Shown here: positions 43,261 through 51,591 of the stretch, piece by piece
Position numbering within the stretch: the first letter of the stretch is position 1
Layout: each line of letters begins with the position of its first letter
Origin: G965212025 sp965215765
GTDB taxonomy: Bacteria; Pseudomonadota; Gammaproteobacteria; Poriferisulfidales; Oxydemutatoraceae
Length of the DNA stretch: 64,000 bases
Assembly (NCBI GenBank): GCA_965215765.1
Contig: OZ244118.1
Span: 124,001-188,000 of the forward strand
Direction of reading: 5' to 3'
The notes under the pieces: generated by a model
Seen by the model: the letters and a program-made list of their open reading frames with translations, nothing else
Database searches by the model: none
What the model was told of the DNA's origin: nothing
Program-made: the position numbers and the translations under genes

Positions 43261-44962
43261 TAACCTGCGATTTCCCTTTTACCTGGCTTTAGGTTTCGTG
43301 TTTGTTCTCCTTTTTCAGAATTGGCAACAATTTAATGAGAAGCCAGCACCAATTGCCGCGCCTGAAGAAAGGACGGATTCTTTTCCTGGACAAAGAGAGG
43401 CACCTGAAGACCTTCCGGATGCAGGGATCGGCTCCCAGCAAAGAGATCCTGCTTCCTCTTTGGATCTGCCGGATGTCGTCACCGATCAAAATCAGTGGCT
43501 TCGTGTTGAAACAGACACGTTTGTTCTCTGGATCAGTCCCCGCGGAGGTGACATCAAGCAGCTTGATTTACCTAAAATCCCATTTTCGAACGAACAGCCT
43601 GACAAGCCCTTCTCTTTGTTCACTTCCACAGGCAAAGACTACAACCTGCAAAGCGGCCTGTTACATGACCGGCTGTCCGGCCTTTCCGCCGAAAGATCCG
43701 CCCGCCTGGCGCCCTCCCACCATGCACTCTTCCAAAGCAGGCGGCAGGAATACCGCATGGAAAACAGTGAGGACACGCTGACTGTCCCTCTTTTCTGGCG
43801 CAACGACGCAACCGGGGTGGAAGTGGTAAAGCGCTATGTTTTTAACAGGGGAAAATATCTTTTCAGCGTTGAGCAAACCGTCAAAAATCTTGGAAATGTT
43901 GCCTGGACTGGGCGCCAATATCGTCAATTACGCCGAGCCGCACCATCTGACGAAGGTGAGACCAAGCTCATTTATACCTATACCGGACCTGCCTATTACG
44001 ACGGGAAGTATCACAAGGTGTCTTTTGATGACATTAATGAGTCGCCACTGGGACAGTCTTTGAATGGAGGATGGGCGGCCATGCTGCAGCATTATTTTCT
44101 GTCAGCGCTCATCCCGGCACAAGGTGAAGTGAACGATCTTTACACCAAGGCAGTCAGGGGTTCTTCGTATGAGGAATACATTATTGGTATGCGCTCTCAG
44201 CCGCTGGTCGTGCGGGCTGGTGAATCCCGAACCTTCAGCACACAGATTTATGCGGGACCCAAGCTGCAAAACCGGCTTGAAGAAATTACCGAGGGTCTTG
44301 AGCTGTCCACGGATTACGGGATTTTCAGCGTTTTTTCCAAACCTTTATTCTGGTTGCTGGACAAAATCCACTCCTACATCGGGAACTGGGGCTGGTCAAT
44401 TATTTTGTTGACCTTCATTATCAAGCTGCTGTTTTACAAGCTTTCGGAAACGAGTTATCGGGCGATGGCGAAGATGAAAAAATTTCAGCCTCGTGTTAGC
44501 ACGCTCCGGGAGCGTTTCAAGGATGACCGAAGCCGCTTGCAGCAGGAAATCATGGAGCTGTACAAGCGCGAAAAAGTCAATCCGCTTAGTGGCTGTCTGC
44601 CGATATTGGTGCAAATCCCCGTTTTTATCGCCCTGTACTGGGTGCTCCTGGAAAGTGTAGAGCTGCGCCAGGCGCCGTTCGTGTTTTGGATACAAGACCT
44701 TGCCACGCGCGATCCCTATTTCGTGTTACCACTCATGATGGGCGTGTCCATGTTCGCGCAGCAGAAAATGAGTCCGGCTCCCCCGGATCCCATGCAGGCG
44801 AAAATTATGACGGCTTTGCCAATTGTGTTCACCGTTTTTTTCGCTTTTTTCCCGGCAGGCCTGGTGCTGTACTGGCTGAGCAACAACTTGCTTTCAATAG
44901 CCCAACAGTCCTTGATCAATCGGCGCGTTCAGGCAGAAGAGAAAGCCCGAGACCACGCCTGA
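43253..44962 (+). CDS. yidC: Membrane protein insertase YidC
   Basis: Inserts and folds inner-membrane proteins, alone or with SecYEG. The 569-residue chain has an N-terminal membrane anchor (about 5-20), a large periplasmic beta-sandwich domain (about 55-340), and the conserved C-terminal core of five membrane segments (about 350-555), including W-S-I-I-L-L-T, M-A-K-M-K-K-F-Q-P and the G-C-L-P-I-L-V-Q-I-P-V-F-I-A-L-Y block. The hydrophilic groove Arg is probably in the first core helix region. Its ATG overlaps the rnpA end. mnmE follows after 6 bp. Confidence 0.96.
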   Translation: MLDNLRFPFYLALGFVFVLLFQNWQQFNEKPAPIAAPEERTDSFPGQREAPEDLPDAGIGSQQRDPASSLDLPDVVTDQNQWLRVETDTFVLWISPRGGDIKQLDLPKIPFSNEQPDKPFSLFTSTGKDYNLQSGLLHDRLSGLSAERSARLAPSHHALFQSRRQEYRMENSEDTLTVPLFWRNDATGVEVVKRYVFNRGKYLFSVEQTVKNLGNVAWTGRQYRQLRRAAPSDEGETKLIYTYTGPAYYDGKYHKVSFDDINESPLGQSLNGGWAAMLQHYFLSALIPAQGEVNDLYTKAVRGSSYEEYIIGMRSQPLVVRAGESRTFSTQIYAGPKLQNRLEEITEGLELSTDYGIFSVFSKPLFWLLDKIHSYIGNWGWSIILLTFIIKLLFYKLSETSYRAMAKMKKFQPRVSTLRERFKDDRSRLQQEIMELYKREKVNPLSGCLPILVQIPVFIALYWVLLESVELRQAPFVFWIQDLATRDPYFVLPLMMGVSMFAQQKMSPAPPDPMQAKIMTALPIVFTVFFAFFPAGLVLYWLSNNLLSIAQQSLINRRVQAEEKARDHA

Positions 44963-44968
44963 AAGCTT

Positions 44969-46333
44969 TTGAACAGTGATGCTGACACCATTGTCGCTGT
45001 TGCTACACCGCCAGGCACTGGTGCCATCTCCATAGTGCGCCTGAGTGGACCGGCGGTACCAGACATTGCAAGTACCGTGCTCGGGTCTTTGCCGCGCCCA
45101 AGAGAAGCGGTATTCCGCCGCTTTCGCGATGCATCGGGGAAGGTCATTGATGAAGGGATCGGGCTTTTTTTCTCCGCACCACACAGCTTCAGCGGGGAGG
45201 ACATGCTCGAAATTCACGTCCACGGCAGCCTTGCCGTGCTGGAACAGATCAACACGCTTTTATTGTCTTTGGGTGCCCGAATGGCAAGCCCGGGTGAATT
45301 TAGCCAACGCGCGTTTTGTAACGGCAAGTACGACTTACTGCAACTTGAGGGCATTGCCGATCTGATCAGCAGCGCCGGAGCGAGTGCAGCGCGGGGAGCG
45401 CAACGTTCTTTACAGGGTGAATTTTCAAAAACGATCCGGGGTTTTTGCAAAACACTTGAAAGCTTGCGAGTGGAGGTGGAAGCGGATATAGATTTTTTCG
45501 CCGACGATACGCACGAAATGACCAGGAAGACCCTGAGTACGCGTCTGGACACCTTGCACGATGGGCTTTTAGAAACCTTGCGCAAAGCACAGCGCGGCAA
45601 AAGGCTCGGCAGCGGCGCGCAGTTGGCAATTGCCGGGCAGCCCAATGTCGGAAAATCGACGCTTTTTAACTGTCTTGCGGGACGTGATGAAGCCATCGTC
45701 AGCAACGTCCCCGGAACCACACGAGATGTTTTGCGTTGTGAGGTCTTGCTTCGCGGTGTGCCGGTCACGGTGCACGACACAGCCGGATTGCACACAGGAA
45801 GCACTGATGCTATCGAAGTGGAGGGCATGAAGCGGGCAAGGGACACCTTTCGGCAATCCGATTTGGTGCTGCTTTTAGTCGCTGCAGAGACCGGCTTTGG
45901 CAACAAGGAAAAAGCGTTGCTTACGGTGCTGGCAGATGAAGGTATCAAGACCATTGCGGTTTGCAACAAAGCGGATTTGCTGGATGACGACACAATGCAA
46001 AATCTGCGTTTTGAAAATGCCAAGGCACCGCCACTGATGATTTCTGCCAAAACCGGTGCTGGCATTGGTGCTTTGATCGATCAGTTGCTGTGTTCCCTGA
46101 ACGCGCCGGGTGAGACCGAAGACGTCTTTGTTGCCAGGGCGCGGCATATACATGGCTTACAGAGCTGCATTCAGTCTCTGCAAAGTGCGCGTGGTGCTTT
46201 GCGTACCGGGCTTTTGGAGCTGGTAGCTGAAGATCTGGCGCGGGCACGACAGGCACTGGCTGAGCTGGTCGGAGAACAGACTACGGAGGTGCTTCTCGGC
46301 GAAATTTTTTCAAGCTTTTGTGTCGGCAAGTAG
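44969..46333 (+). CDS. mnmE: tRNA modification GTPase MnmE
   Basis: With MnmG it installs the (carboxymethyl)aminomethyl group on U34 of certain tRNAs. A TTG start at 44969 gives N-S-D-A-D-T-I-V-A-V-A-T-P-P-G-T-G, the expected N-terminus. The formyl-THF-binding N-domain is followed by the G domain (G-Q-P-N-V-G-K-S-T, then D-T-A-G-L-H and N-K-A-D) and the C-terminal F-C-V-G-K, whose Cys is needed for activity. The last ~32 codons and the following spacer are repeated five times downstream; this is the only full-length copy. Confidence 0.96.
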   Translation: MNSDADTIVAVATPPGTGAISIVRLSGPAVPDIASTVLGSLPRPREAVFRRFRDASGKVIDEGIGLFFSAPHSFSGEDMLEIHVHGSLAVLEQINTLLLSLGARMASPGEFSQRAFCNGKYDLLQLEGIADLISSAGASAARGAQRSLQGEFSKTIRGFCKTLESLRVEVEADIDFFADDTHEMTRKTLSTRLDTLHDGLLETLRKAQRGKRLGSGAQLAIAGQPNVGKSTLFNCLAGRDEAIVSNVPGTTRDVLRCEVLLRGVPVTVHDTAGLHTGSTDAIEVEGMKRARDTFRQSDLVLLLVAAETGFGNKEKALLTVLADEGIKTIAVCNKADLLDDDTMQNLRFENAKAPPLMISAKTGAGIGALIDQLLCSLNAPGETEDVFVARARHIHGLQSCIQSLQSARGALRTGLLELVAEDLARARQALAELVGEQTTEVLLGEIFSSFCVGK

Positions 46334-47475
46334 TGGACAATCCCCGCCGGGCTGCCTCATTGAAGGCCGCCACGGTCAAAGCAGGACAGGAATGGTCGCT
46401 TCTCGGAAAACAAAGAGGGCGTTCGGTTTATGTGGCTGATGAGCTGGCGCGGGCTCGACAGGCACTGGCTGAGTTGGTCGGAGAACAGCCAACGGAGGCA
46501 CTTCTCGGCGAAATTTTTTCAAGCTTTTGTGTCGGCAAGTAGTGGACAATTCCCGCCGGGTTGCCTCTTTGAAGGCCGCCACGGTCAAAACAGGACAGGA
46601 ATGGCTGCTTCCGGGAAAACAAAGAGGGCATTCGGTTTATGTGGCTGAAGATTTGGCGCGGGCACGACAGGCACTGGCTGAGCTGGTCGGAGAACAGACT
46701 ACGGAGGTGCTTCTCGGCGAAATTTTTTCAAGCTTTTGTGTCGGCAAGTAGAGGACAATCCCCGCCGGTTGCTTCATTGAAGGCCGCCACGGTCAAAACA
46801 CGACAGGAATGACCACGTCCCGGAAAACAAAGAGGGCATTCGGTTTATGTGGCTGATGAGCTGGCGCGGGCACGACAGGTACTGGCTGAGCTGGTCGGAG
46901 AACAGCCTACAGAGGCTCTTCTCGGCGAAATTTTTTCAAACTTTTGTGTCGGCAAGTAGTAGATAATCTCCGCCGGTTGCCTGATTGAAGGCCGCCACGG
47001 TCAAAACAGAACAGGAATGGTTGCTTCAGGGAAGACAAAGAGGGCATTCGGTTTATGTGGCTGAAGATTTGGCGCGGGCACGACAGGCACTGGCTGAGTT
47101 GGTCGGAGAACAGCCGACGGAGGCTTTTCTCGGCGAAATTTTTTCAAGCTTTTGTGTCGGCAAGTAGTGGACAATCCCCGCCGGGTTGCCTCTTTGAAGG
47201 CCGCCACGGTCAAAACAGGACAGGAATGGTCCTTCAGGGAAGACAAAGAGGGCATTCGGTTTATGTGGCTGATGAGCTGGCGCGGGCACGACAGGCACTG
47301 GCTGAGCTGGTCGGAGAACAGACTACGGAGGTGCTTCTCGGCGAAATTTTTTCAAGCTTTTGTGTCGGCAAGTAGTGGACAATCCCCGCCGGGTTGCCTC
47401 TTTGAAGGCCGCCACGGTCAAAGCAGGACAGGAATGGTCGCTTCAGGGAAGACAAAGAAGGCATTCGGTTTATGA
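46334..47475 (+). repeat. Tandem array of the mnmE 3' end (five extra copies, 208-209 bp)
   Basis: After the mnmE stop (TAG 46331-46333), five units follow, with TAG codons at 46540, 46749, 46957, 47165 and 47373. Each encodes the last ~32 residues of MnmE (L-A-R-A-R-Q-A-L-A-E-L-V-G-E-Q) through the catalytic F-C-V-G-K tail, followed by the same spacer containing GGCCGCCACGGTCAAA. One unit has Val and Asn changes, another loses GTGG after the stop. The units join where the spacer TTTATG meets GTGGCTGA, resembling GTAGCTGA in mnmE. The last unit runs into unique sequence at about 47475. The copies lack the GTPase domain and dedicated start signals. Confidence 0.92.
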
Positions 47476-47476
47476 C

Positions 47477-47495
47477 AAGGGAAGTCCCTTATAAT
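47477..47495 (+). promoter_or_regulatory. Small hairpin and TATAAT hexamer before mnmG
   Basis: AAGGGA-AG-TCCCTT is a perfect small inverted repeat, directly followed by TATAAT at 47490-47495. A matching -35 is not clear. It could mark the mnmG promoter, or a terminator for the mnmE transcript. Confidence 0.35.
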
Positions 47496-47562
47496 TCCCT
47501 CGGTTTTTCATCGCGTCGTGTACCCTTGGTTCCGTGCTTCTTTTTATGTCTGAAATCGCAAT

Positions 47563-49452
47563 ATGACAAAGTCTTTTGTTTATGACGTTATCGTAATCGG
47601 GGGTGGTCACGCTGGCTGCGAAGCGGCTTTGGCTGCGGCTCGCTGTGGTGCCGAGACCCTTCTGGTTACGCATAGCCTGGATGCCTTGGGACAAATGAGT
47701 TGCAACCCCGCGATCGGTGGGGTGGGGAAAAGCCAGTTGGTCGCAGAAATTGATGCGCTGGGTGGGATGATGGCAATTGCCGCTGATCGTGCCGGCATTC
47801 ACTTCAGAACACTCAATATGAGCAAAGGACCCGCAGTGCGTGCCACTCGGGCGCAAACAGATCGCCAGATTTACCGGAAAGCGGTTCGCAGCCTGTTGGA
47901 AGAAGAACAGAAACTGTATTTTTTGCAGGAAAAAGTGAACGATCTTCTGCTGAAAAACCAGGCTGTACAGGGTGTGGTTACGAGTTTAGGTCTGCGTCTT
48001 TATGCGCCAGCGGTTGTGTTGACCGTCGGCACCTTTCTCGCCGGGCGTATCCACGTCGGAGAGTCCCAGAGTGCCGGCGGTCGTGCCGGGGCACCGGCGT
48101 CCAACCGTCTGGCTGCGCGTTTGCGCGAGTTGAATGCGGGCACACAGCGCTTGAAAACGGGAACGCCGCCGCGAATTGACGGGCGCTCGGTCGCTTTTGA
48201 GGGTCTGGAGGTGCAGGAAAGCGAACGCCCCCTTCCGGCGCTGTCATTCCTCGGCAGTGGTGCCGATCACCCACGCCAGGTGCCCTGCCACCTGACTCGC
48301 ACCAATGAAAGCACGCACGCCATCGTTCGCGACGCACTCGCCAGGTCGCCTCTGTTCAGCGGCGCAATCAGTGCACCCGGCCCGCGCTACTGTCCTTCCA
48401 TTGAAGATAAGGTGGTGCGTTTTCCACAGCGTGACTGGCACCGGATTTTTATCGAACCGGAAGGGCTTGATACCAGCACCGTGTACCCGAATGGCATTTC
48501 CACGAGTTTGCCTTACGACGTACAAGTGGCGATGCTGCATTCCATAAAAGGCTTTGAGAATGCGCGAATCACAGCACCGGGCTATGCCATCGAATACGAT
48601 TACTTTGATCCACGAAGGCTGCGCATGAGTTTTGAAACGCAGGATGTTTCCGGTTTGTTTTTTGCTGGCCAGATTAACGGAAGCACCGGATACGAGGAAG
48701 CGGCGGCGCAAGGTCTTCTGGCAGGTGTGAACGCAGCTCGCAGCTGTGCCGGAAAGGAACCTTGGTTCCCGATGCGCTCAGAGGCTGCCATTGGGGTTTT
48801 GCTCGATGACCTGACGATGAGAGGAATTACGGAGCCATACCGGATGTTCAGCAGCCGAATGGAGCACCGCCTTTGTCTGCGCGAGGACAATGCTGACTTG
48901 CGCTTGACCCCCCGCGGTCGCGAACTGGGTCTGGTGGATGACCGGCGCTGGCAGGTGTTTGTCGCCAAGCAGGAGGCGATTGAACGTGAACAGGCACGGT
49001 TGCGTGAAACCTCTTTCAATCCCGCAGTGATAAAGGCGAAATTTGCTGCCAATGGCGGATCGCTGCCGTCAGTCTGTACCGGCGAATCTTTGTTGATGCA
49101 GCCCGGTATCAGTTACGCGGACGTGGCGCGGCAGGCAGGCTTTTCTGAGCCGGAAAAGAACCGGCAAGTCGTGAGACAACTGGAAATTCAGGCACTTTAT
49201 GCGGGACACATCAAACGCCAGGAACGGGAAATAGAAAAACTTAAGGATCGGGAAAAACAGCACATCAGCGTAAACTTTGATTTTTCCAAAATTTCCGGTT
49301 TGTCGAATGAGGTTCGTGACAGGCTGGAGAGATTTCGCCCGCAAACCGTCGGGCAGGCAAGCCGTCTTGAGGGTGTCACGCCGGCGAGCATGTCCTTGCT
49401 GCTGACGTACCTGAAAAAAGAAGAGGAGAGCAGTGAACGGGTTCGGGAGTGA
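47563..49452 (+). CDS. mnmG: tRNA uridine-5-carboxymethylaminomethyl modification enzyme MnmG (GidA)
   Basis: FAD-dependent partner of MnmE in U34 tRNA modification. The FAD-binding V-I-G-G-G-H-A-G-C-E-A-A is at about 11-22, followed by the family blocks C-N-P-A-I-G-G-V-G-K, T-G-T-P-P-R-I and Y-C-P-S-I-E-D-K with the active-site Cys. The C-terminal helical domain that binds MnmE ends around L-T-Y-L-K-K-E-E-E-S. Length 629 equals E. coli MnmG. It is separated from mnmE by the array above. Its last 53 codons are duplicated at 49537-49699. The usual next gene, rsmG, is absent. Confidence 0.97.
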   Translation: MTKSFVYDVIVIGGGHAGCEAALAAARCGAETLLVTHSLDALGQMSCNPAIGGVGKSQLVAEIDALGGMMAIAADRAGIHFRTLNMSKGPAVRATRAQTDRQIYRKAVRSLLEEEQKLYFLQEKVNDLLLKNQAVQGVVTSLGLRLYAPAVVLTVGTFLAGRIHVGESQSAGGRAGAPASNRLAARLRELNAGTQRLKTGTPPRIDGRSVAFEGLEVQESERPLPALSFLGSGADHPRQVPCHLTRTNESTHAIVRDALARSPLFSGAISAPGPRYCPSIEDKVVRFPQRDWHRIFIEPEGLDTSTVYPNGISTSLPYDVQVAMLHSIKGFENARITAPGYAIEYDYFDPRRLRMSFETQDVSGLFFAGQINGSTGYEEAAAQGLLAGVNAARSCAGKEPWFPMRSEAAIGVLLDDLTMRGITEPYRMFSSRMEHRLCLREDNADLRLTPRGRELGLVDDRRWQVFVAKQEAIEREQARLRETSFNPAVIKAKFAANGGSLPSVCTGESLLMQPGISYADVARQAGFSEPEKNRQVVRQLEIQALYAGHIKRQEREIEKLKDREKQHISVNFDFSKISGLSNEVRDRLERFRPQTVGQASRLEGVTPASMSLLLTYLKKEEESSERVRE

Positions 49453-49699
49453 GGGGCTTTGTCAGTCGCATGTCATGGACAGCTTAGGAGCCAAGGTTGC
49501 TGTTGAAGTGCCGGGGTTTGGGCTTGTCGTTGCAGCAATTTCCGGCTTGTCGAATGAGGTTCGTGACAGGCTGGAGAGATTTCGCCCGCAAACCGTCGGG
49601 CAGGCAAGCCGTCTTGAGGGTGTCACGCCGGCGAGCATGTCCTTGCTGCTGACGTACCTGAAAAAAGAAGAGGAGAGCTGTGAACGGGTTCGGGAGTGA
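49433..49699 (+). pseudogene. Duplicated mnmG 3' end (247-bp unit) forming a chimeric frame
   Basis: A 247-bp segment, from the last 53 mnmG codons into the following sequence, is present twice; the two mnmG-type stops are at 49450 and 49697. The first copy of the downstream sequence starts at GTG 49433 and runs for 35 codons (M-N-G-F-G-S-E-G-L-C-Q) before joining the duplicated mnmG tail at about 49537 in frame. This gives an 88-residue chimera ending like MnmG (one Ser to Cys change). It is most likely duplication debris. Confidence 0.8.
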
Positions 49700-49935
49700 G
49701 GGGCTTTGTCAGCTGCGCGTCATGGACAGCTTAGGAGCCAAGGTTGCTGTTGAAGTGCCGGGGTTTGGGCTTGTCGTTGCAGCTGTTGTTCCGGCGAGAC
49801 GAGGAACAGGTGGTCTGGATCAGTTGCCGAAACCCCGACATCGCTTTTAAGCACTGGCGCTTGACGGGTGTCAATGCTCTTTTTGAGCAGATTGAACAGG
49901 TTTGCGGAAAGGTCTTGAGCACTGCAGCGCACTAG
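49680..49935 (+). pseudogene. Possible frameshifted small gene between mnmG and parA
   Basis: From a GTG at 49680 a frame encodes 56 residues (M-D-S-L-G-A-K-V-A-V-E-V-P-G-F-G at about 15-30) and stops at 49850. A second frame, from about 49744 to 49935, continues with a protein-like sequence (R-R-D-E-E-Q-V-V-W-I-S-C-R-N-P-D-I-A-F-K-H and on to an E-Q-I-E-Q-V end). The two together read like one ~85-residue protein split by a single frameshift near 49790. I do not recognise it. It occupies the place of rsmG but does not resemble it. Confidence 0.4.
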
Positions 49936-49948
49936 GGGGGCGGCACCT

Positions 49949-50728
49949 TTGGTCAGAAAAATAGCGATTGCCAATCAAAAAGGCGGCGTTGGAAAAACCA
50001 CAACGGCGATCAATTTGGCGGCTTCTCTGACGGTTGTGGGATCAAGAACCTTGGTCATAGATATGGATCCACAAGGAAATGCGACCACGAGCAGCGGCAT
50101 TGATAAAAACGAAGTTGAAAACACCTCGGCAAATTTATTGCTCGGAAAAAAGACTTTGGCGGAGTGCGTGATGAATGCGGCGGCCGGAAATTATGCGGTG
50201 GTTCCGGCAAACGAGACCTTGATAGCCGCGGAAATGGAGTTGCATGACGTGGAGAACCGGGAGCTTTGTTTAAAAAAAGCATTGTCTGGTATGCTTGATG
50301 AGTATCGCTTTGTTTTGTTCGATAGCCCCCCGACCCTGAACTTGCTGACGGTGAATGTTCTGGCAGCAGCGGATGAAGTCCTCGCGCCCATACAGTGCGA
50401 GTTTTTTGCGCTTGAGGGAATTTCTGCCTTGCTGGAATCAATCAGGGAAATCCGATCCAGAGTGAACAGTGAGTTGCGTTTAACCGGTGCCTTGCGCACG
50501 ATGTTTGATCCGAGAAATAATTTGGCGCTGGATGTCTCCAGACAGTTGGAAGCGTATTTTGGAGACGACCTGCTCCGCAGCATCATTCCGCGCAATGTCA
50601 CTTTGGCTGAGGCACCGAGTCATGGTATGCCAGCGCTTTGTTATGACAGCAAGGCACGGGGTAGTCAGGCATATATGATGCTGGCTGGCGAAATTCTCAG
50701 TCGCGAAGCGGCGAGGAGACGCCTGTGA
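49949..50728 (+). CDS. parA: Chromosome-partitioning ATPase ParA (Soj)
   Basis: Walker-type ATPase that moves ParB-parS complexes and so segregates the origin region. The deviant Walker A K-G-G-V-G-K-T-T is at about 11-18, Walker A' D-M-D-P-Q-G-N and Walker B F-V-L-F-D-S-P-P follow. The chain starts at TTG (49949), with a G-rich ribosome binding site upstream. It lacks an N-terminal DNA-binding extension, as in chromosomal ParA. It overlaps parB by 4 bp (GTGA). Two parS sites lie about 11-12 kb away in the dnaA-gyrB cluster. Confidence 0.95.
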   Translation: MVRKIAIANQKGGVGKTTTAINLAASLTVVGSRTLVIDMDPQGNATTSSGIDKNEVENTSANLLLGKKTLAECVMNAAAGNYAVVPANETLIAAEMELHDVENRELCLKKALSGMLDEYRFVLFDSPPTLNLLTVNVLAAADEVLAPIQCEFFALEGISALLESIREIRSRVNSELRLTGALRTMFDPRNNLALDVSRQLEAYFGDDLLRSIIPRNVTLAEAPSHGMPALCYDSKARGSQAYMMLAGEILSREAARRRL

Positions 50729-51591
50729 AACGCACGCGCCGCAACGCGCTCGGTCGTCTGGGCATGGATGCCCTGTTGTCGGCCGGGCACCCGGGCGAAA
50801 CCCCCGTGCAGGAACTGAAGCACCTGTCCATAGCCACGATTCATTCCAACCCCTACCAGCCACGTACGGATATAAGCGAGGCCGACCTCGCAACGTTGGC
50901 AGACTCCATAAAAAAACAAGGGGTTTTGCAACCCTTGCTGGTTCGCGCGACAAAGGGTGGGGATTATGAATTAATCGCCGGGGAGAGGCGGTTGCGCGCC
51001 GCCAAACTGGCAGGTCAGGAAACGGTTCCGGTTTTGGTGAAAGATGCGTCTGATCAGGACTTGGCGGTGTTGGCTCTCGTCGAGAATATTCAGCGCTCCA
51101 ACCTGAATGTTCTGGATGAGGCGTCGTCGTACAGGAAGCTGATGAGCACTTTCAAGTGTACGCAACAGGTGGTTGCCGACCTGACCGGCCGGTCACGCCC
51201 GGCAGTTGCCAACCTGGTTCGCTTACTGGAACTTTCCGCAAAACCCCGCGAGCTGTTACGACAGGGGAAGCTGGAAATGGGTCAGGCTCGGGTGCTCCTG
51301 CGTCTGCCGCCCGAAAGACAGGCAGAAGTTGCCGAAGTCATTGTTACAGAACAATTATCAGTACGACAAAGTGAGGCTATGGTTGAGGCTCTCCTGAAGC
51401 CACGCCCTGCAAAAGCCGCAGACGTCGCGGTAGCCGACCACGAGACGGCAAGTCTTGAGAAGGAGCTGAGTGATCGCCTGGGCACGCCGGTCAGCATGTC
51501 GCATCACAAAAGCGGCCGAGGAAAACTGTTGATACGCTATGCCAATCTGGACGTTTTGGAAGGAGTCCTGGAGCTGTTGCGTCGCCGATGA
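50725..51591 (+). CDS. parB: Chromosome-partitioning protein ParB (Spo0J)
   Basis: CTP-dependent clamp that loads at parS and spreads. The N-terminal domain carries the P-Y-Q-P-R block and the nucleotide-binding G-E-R-R-L-R-A-A motif (about 90-97). A central helix-turn-helix (T-G-R-S-R-P-A-V-A-N-L-V-R-L) binds parS, and a C-terminal dimer domain ends L-E-G-V-L-E-L-L. The GTG start overlaps the parA stop, and its own end overlaps the ribF ATG. The matching parS sites are at 38538 and 39211. Confidence 0.95.
   Translation: MKRTRRNALGRLGMDALLSAGHPGETPVQELKHLSIATIHSNPYQPRTDISEADLATLADSIKKQGVLQPLLVRATKGGDYELIAGERRLRAAKLAGQETVPVLVKDASDQDLAVLALVENIQRSNLNVLDEASSYRKLMSTFKCTQQVVADLTGRSRPAVANLVRLLELSAKPRELLRQGKLEMGQARVLLRLPPERQAEVAEVIVTEQLSVRQSEAMVEALLKPRPAKAADVAVADHETASLEKELSDRLGTPVSMSHHKSGRGKLLIRYANLDVLEGVLELLRRR

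Noticed and set aside
46440..47375. Short genes starting within the mnmE-tail copies
   Set aside because: Frames combine spacer and tail sequence, lack ribosome binding sites and have no independent similarity.
49680..49935. rsmG remnant
   Set aside because: The residues do not resemble any RsmG motif (no SAM-binding glycine loop); only its position suggested it.
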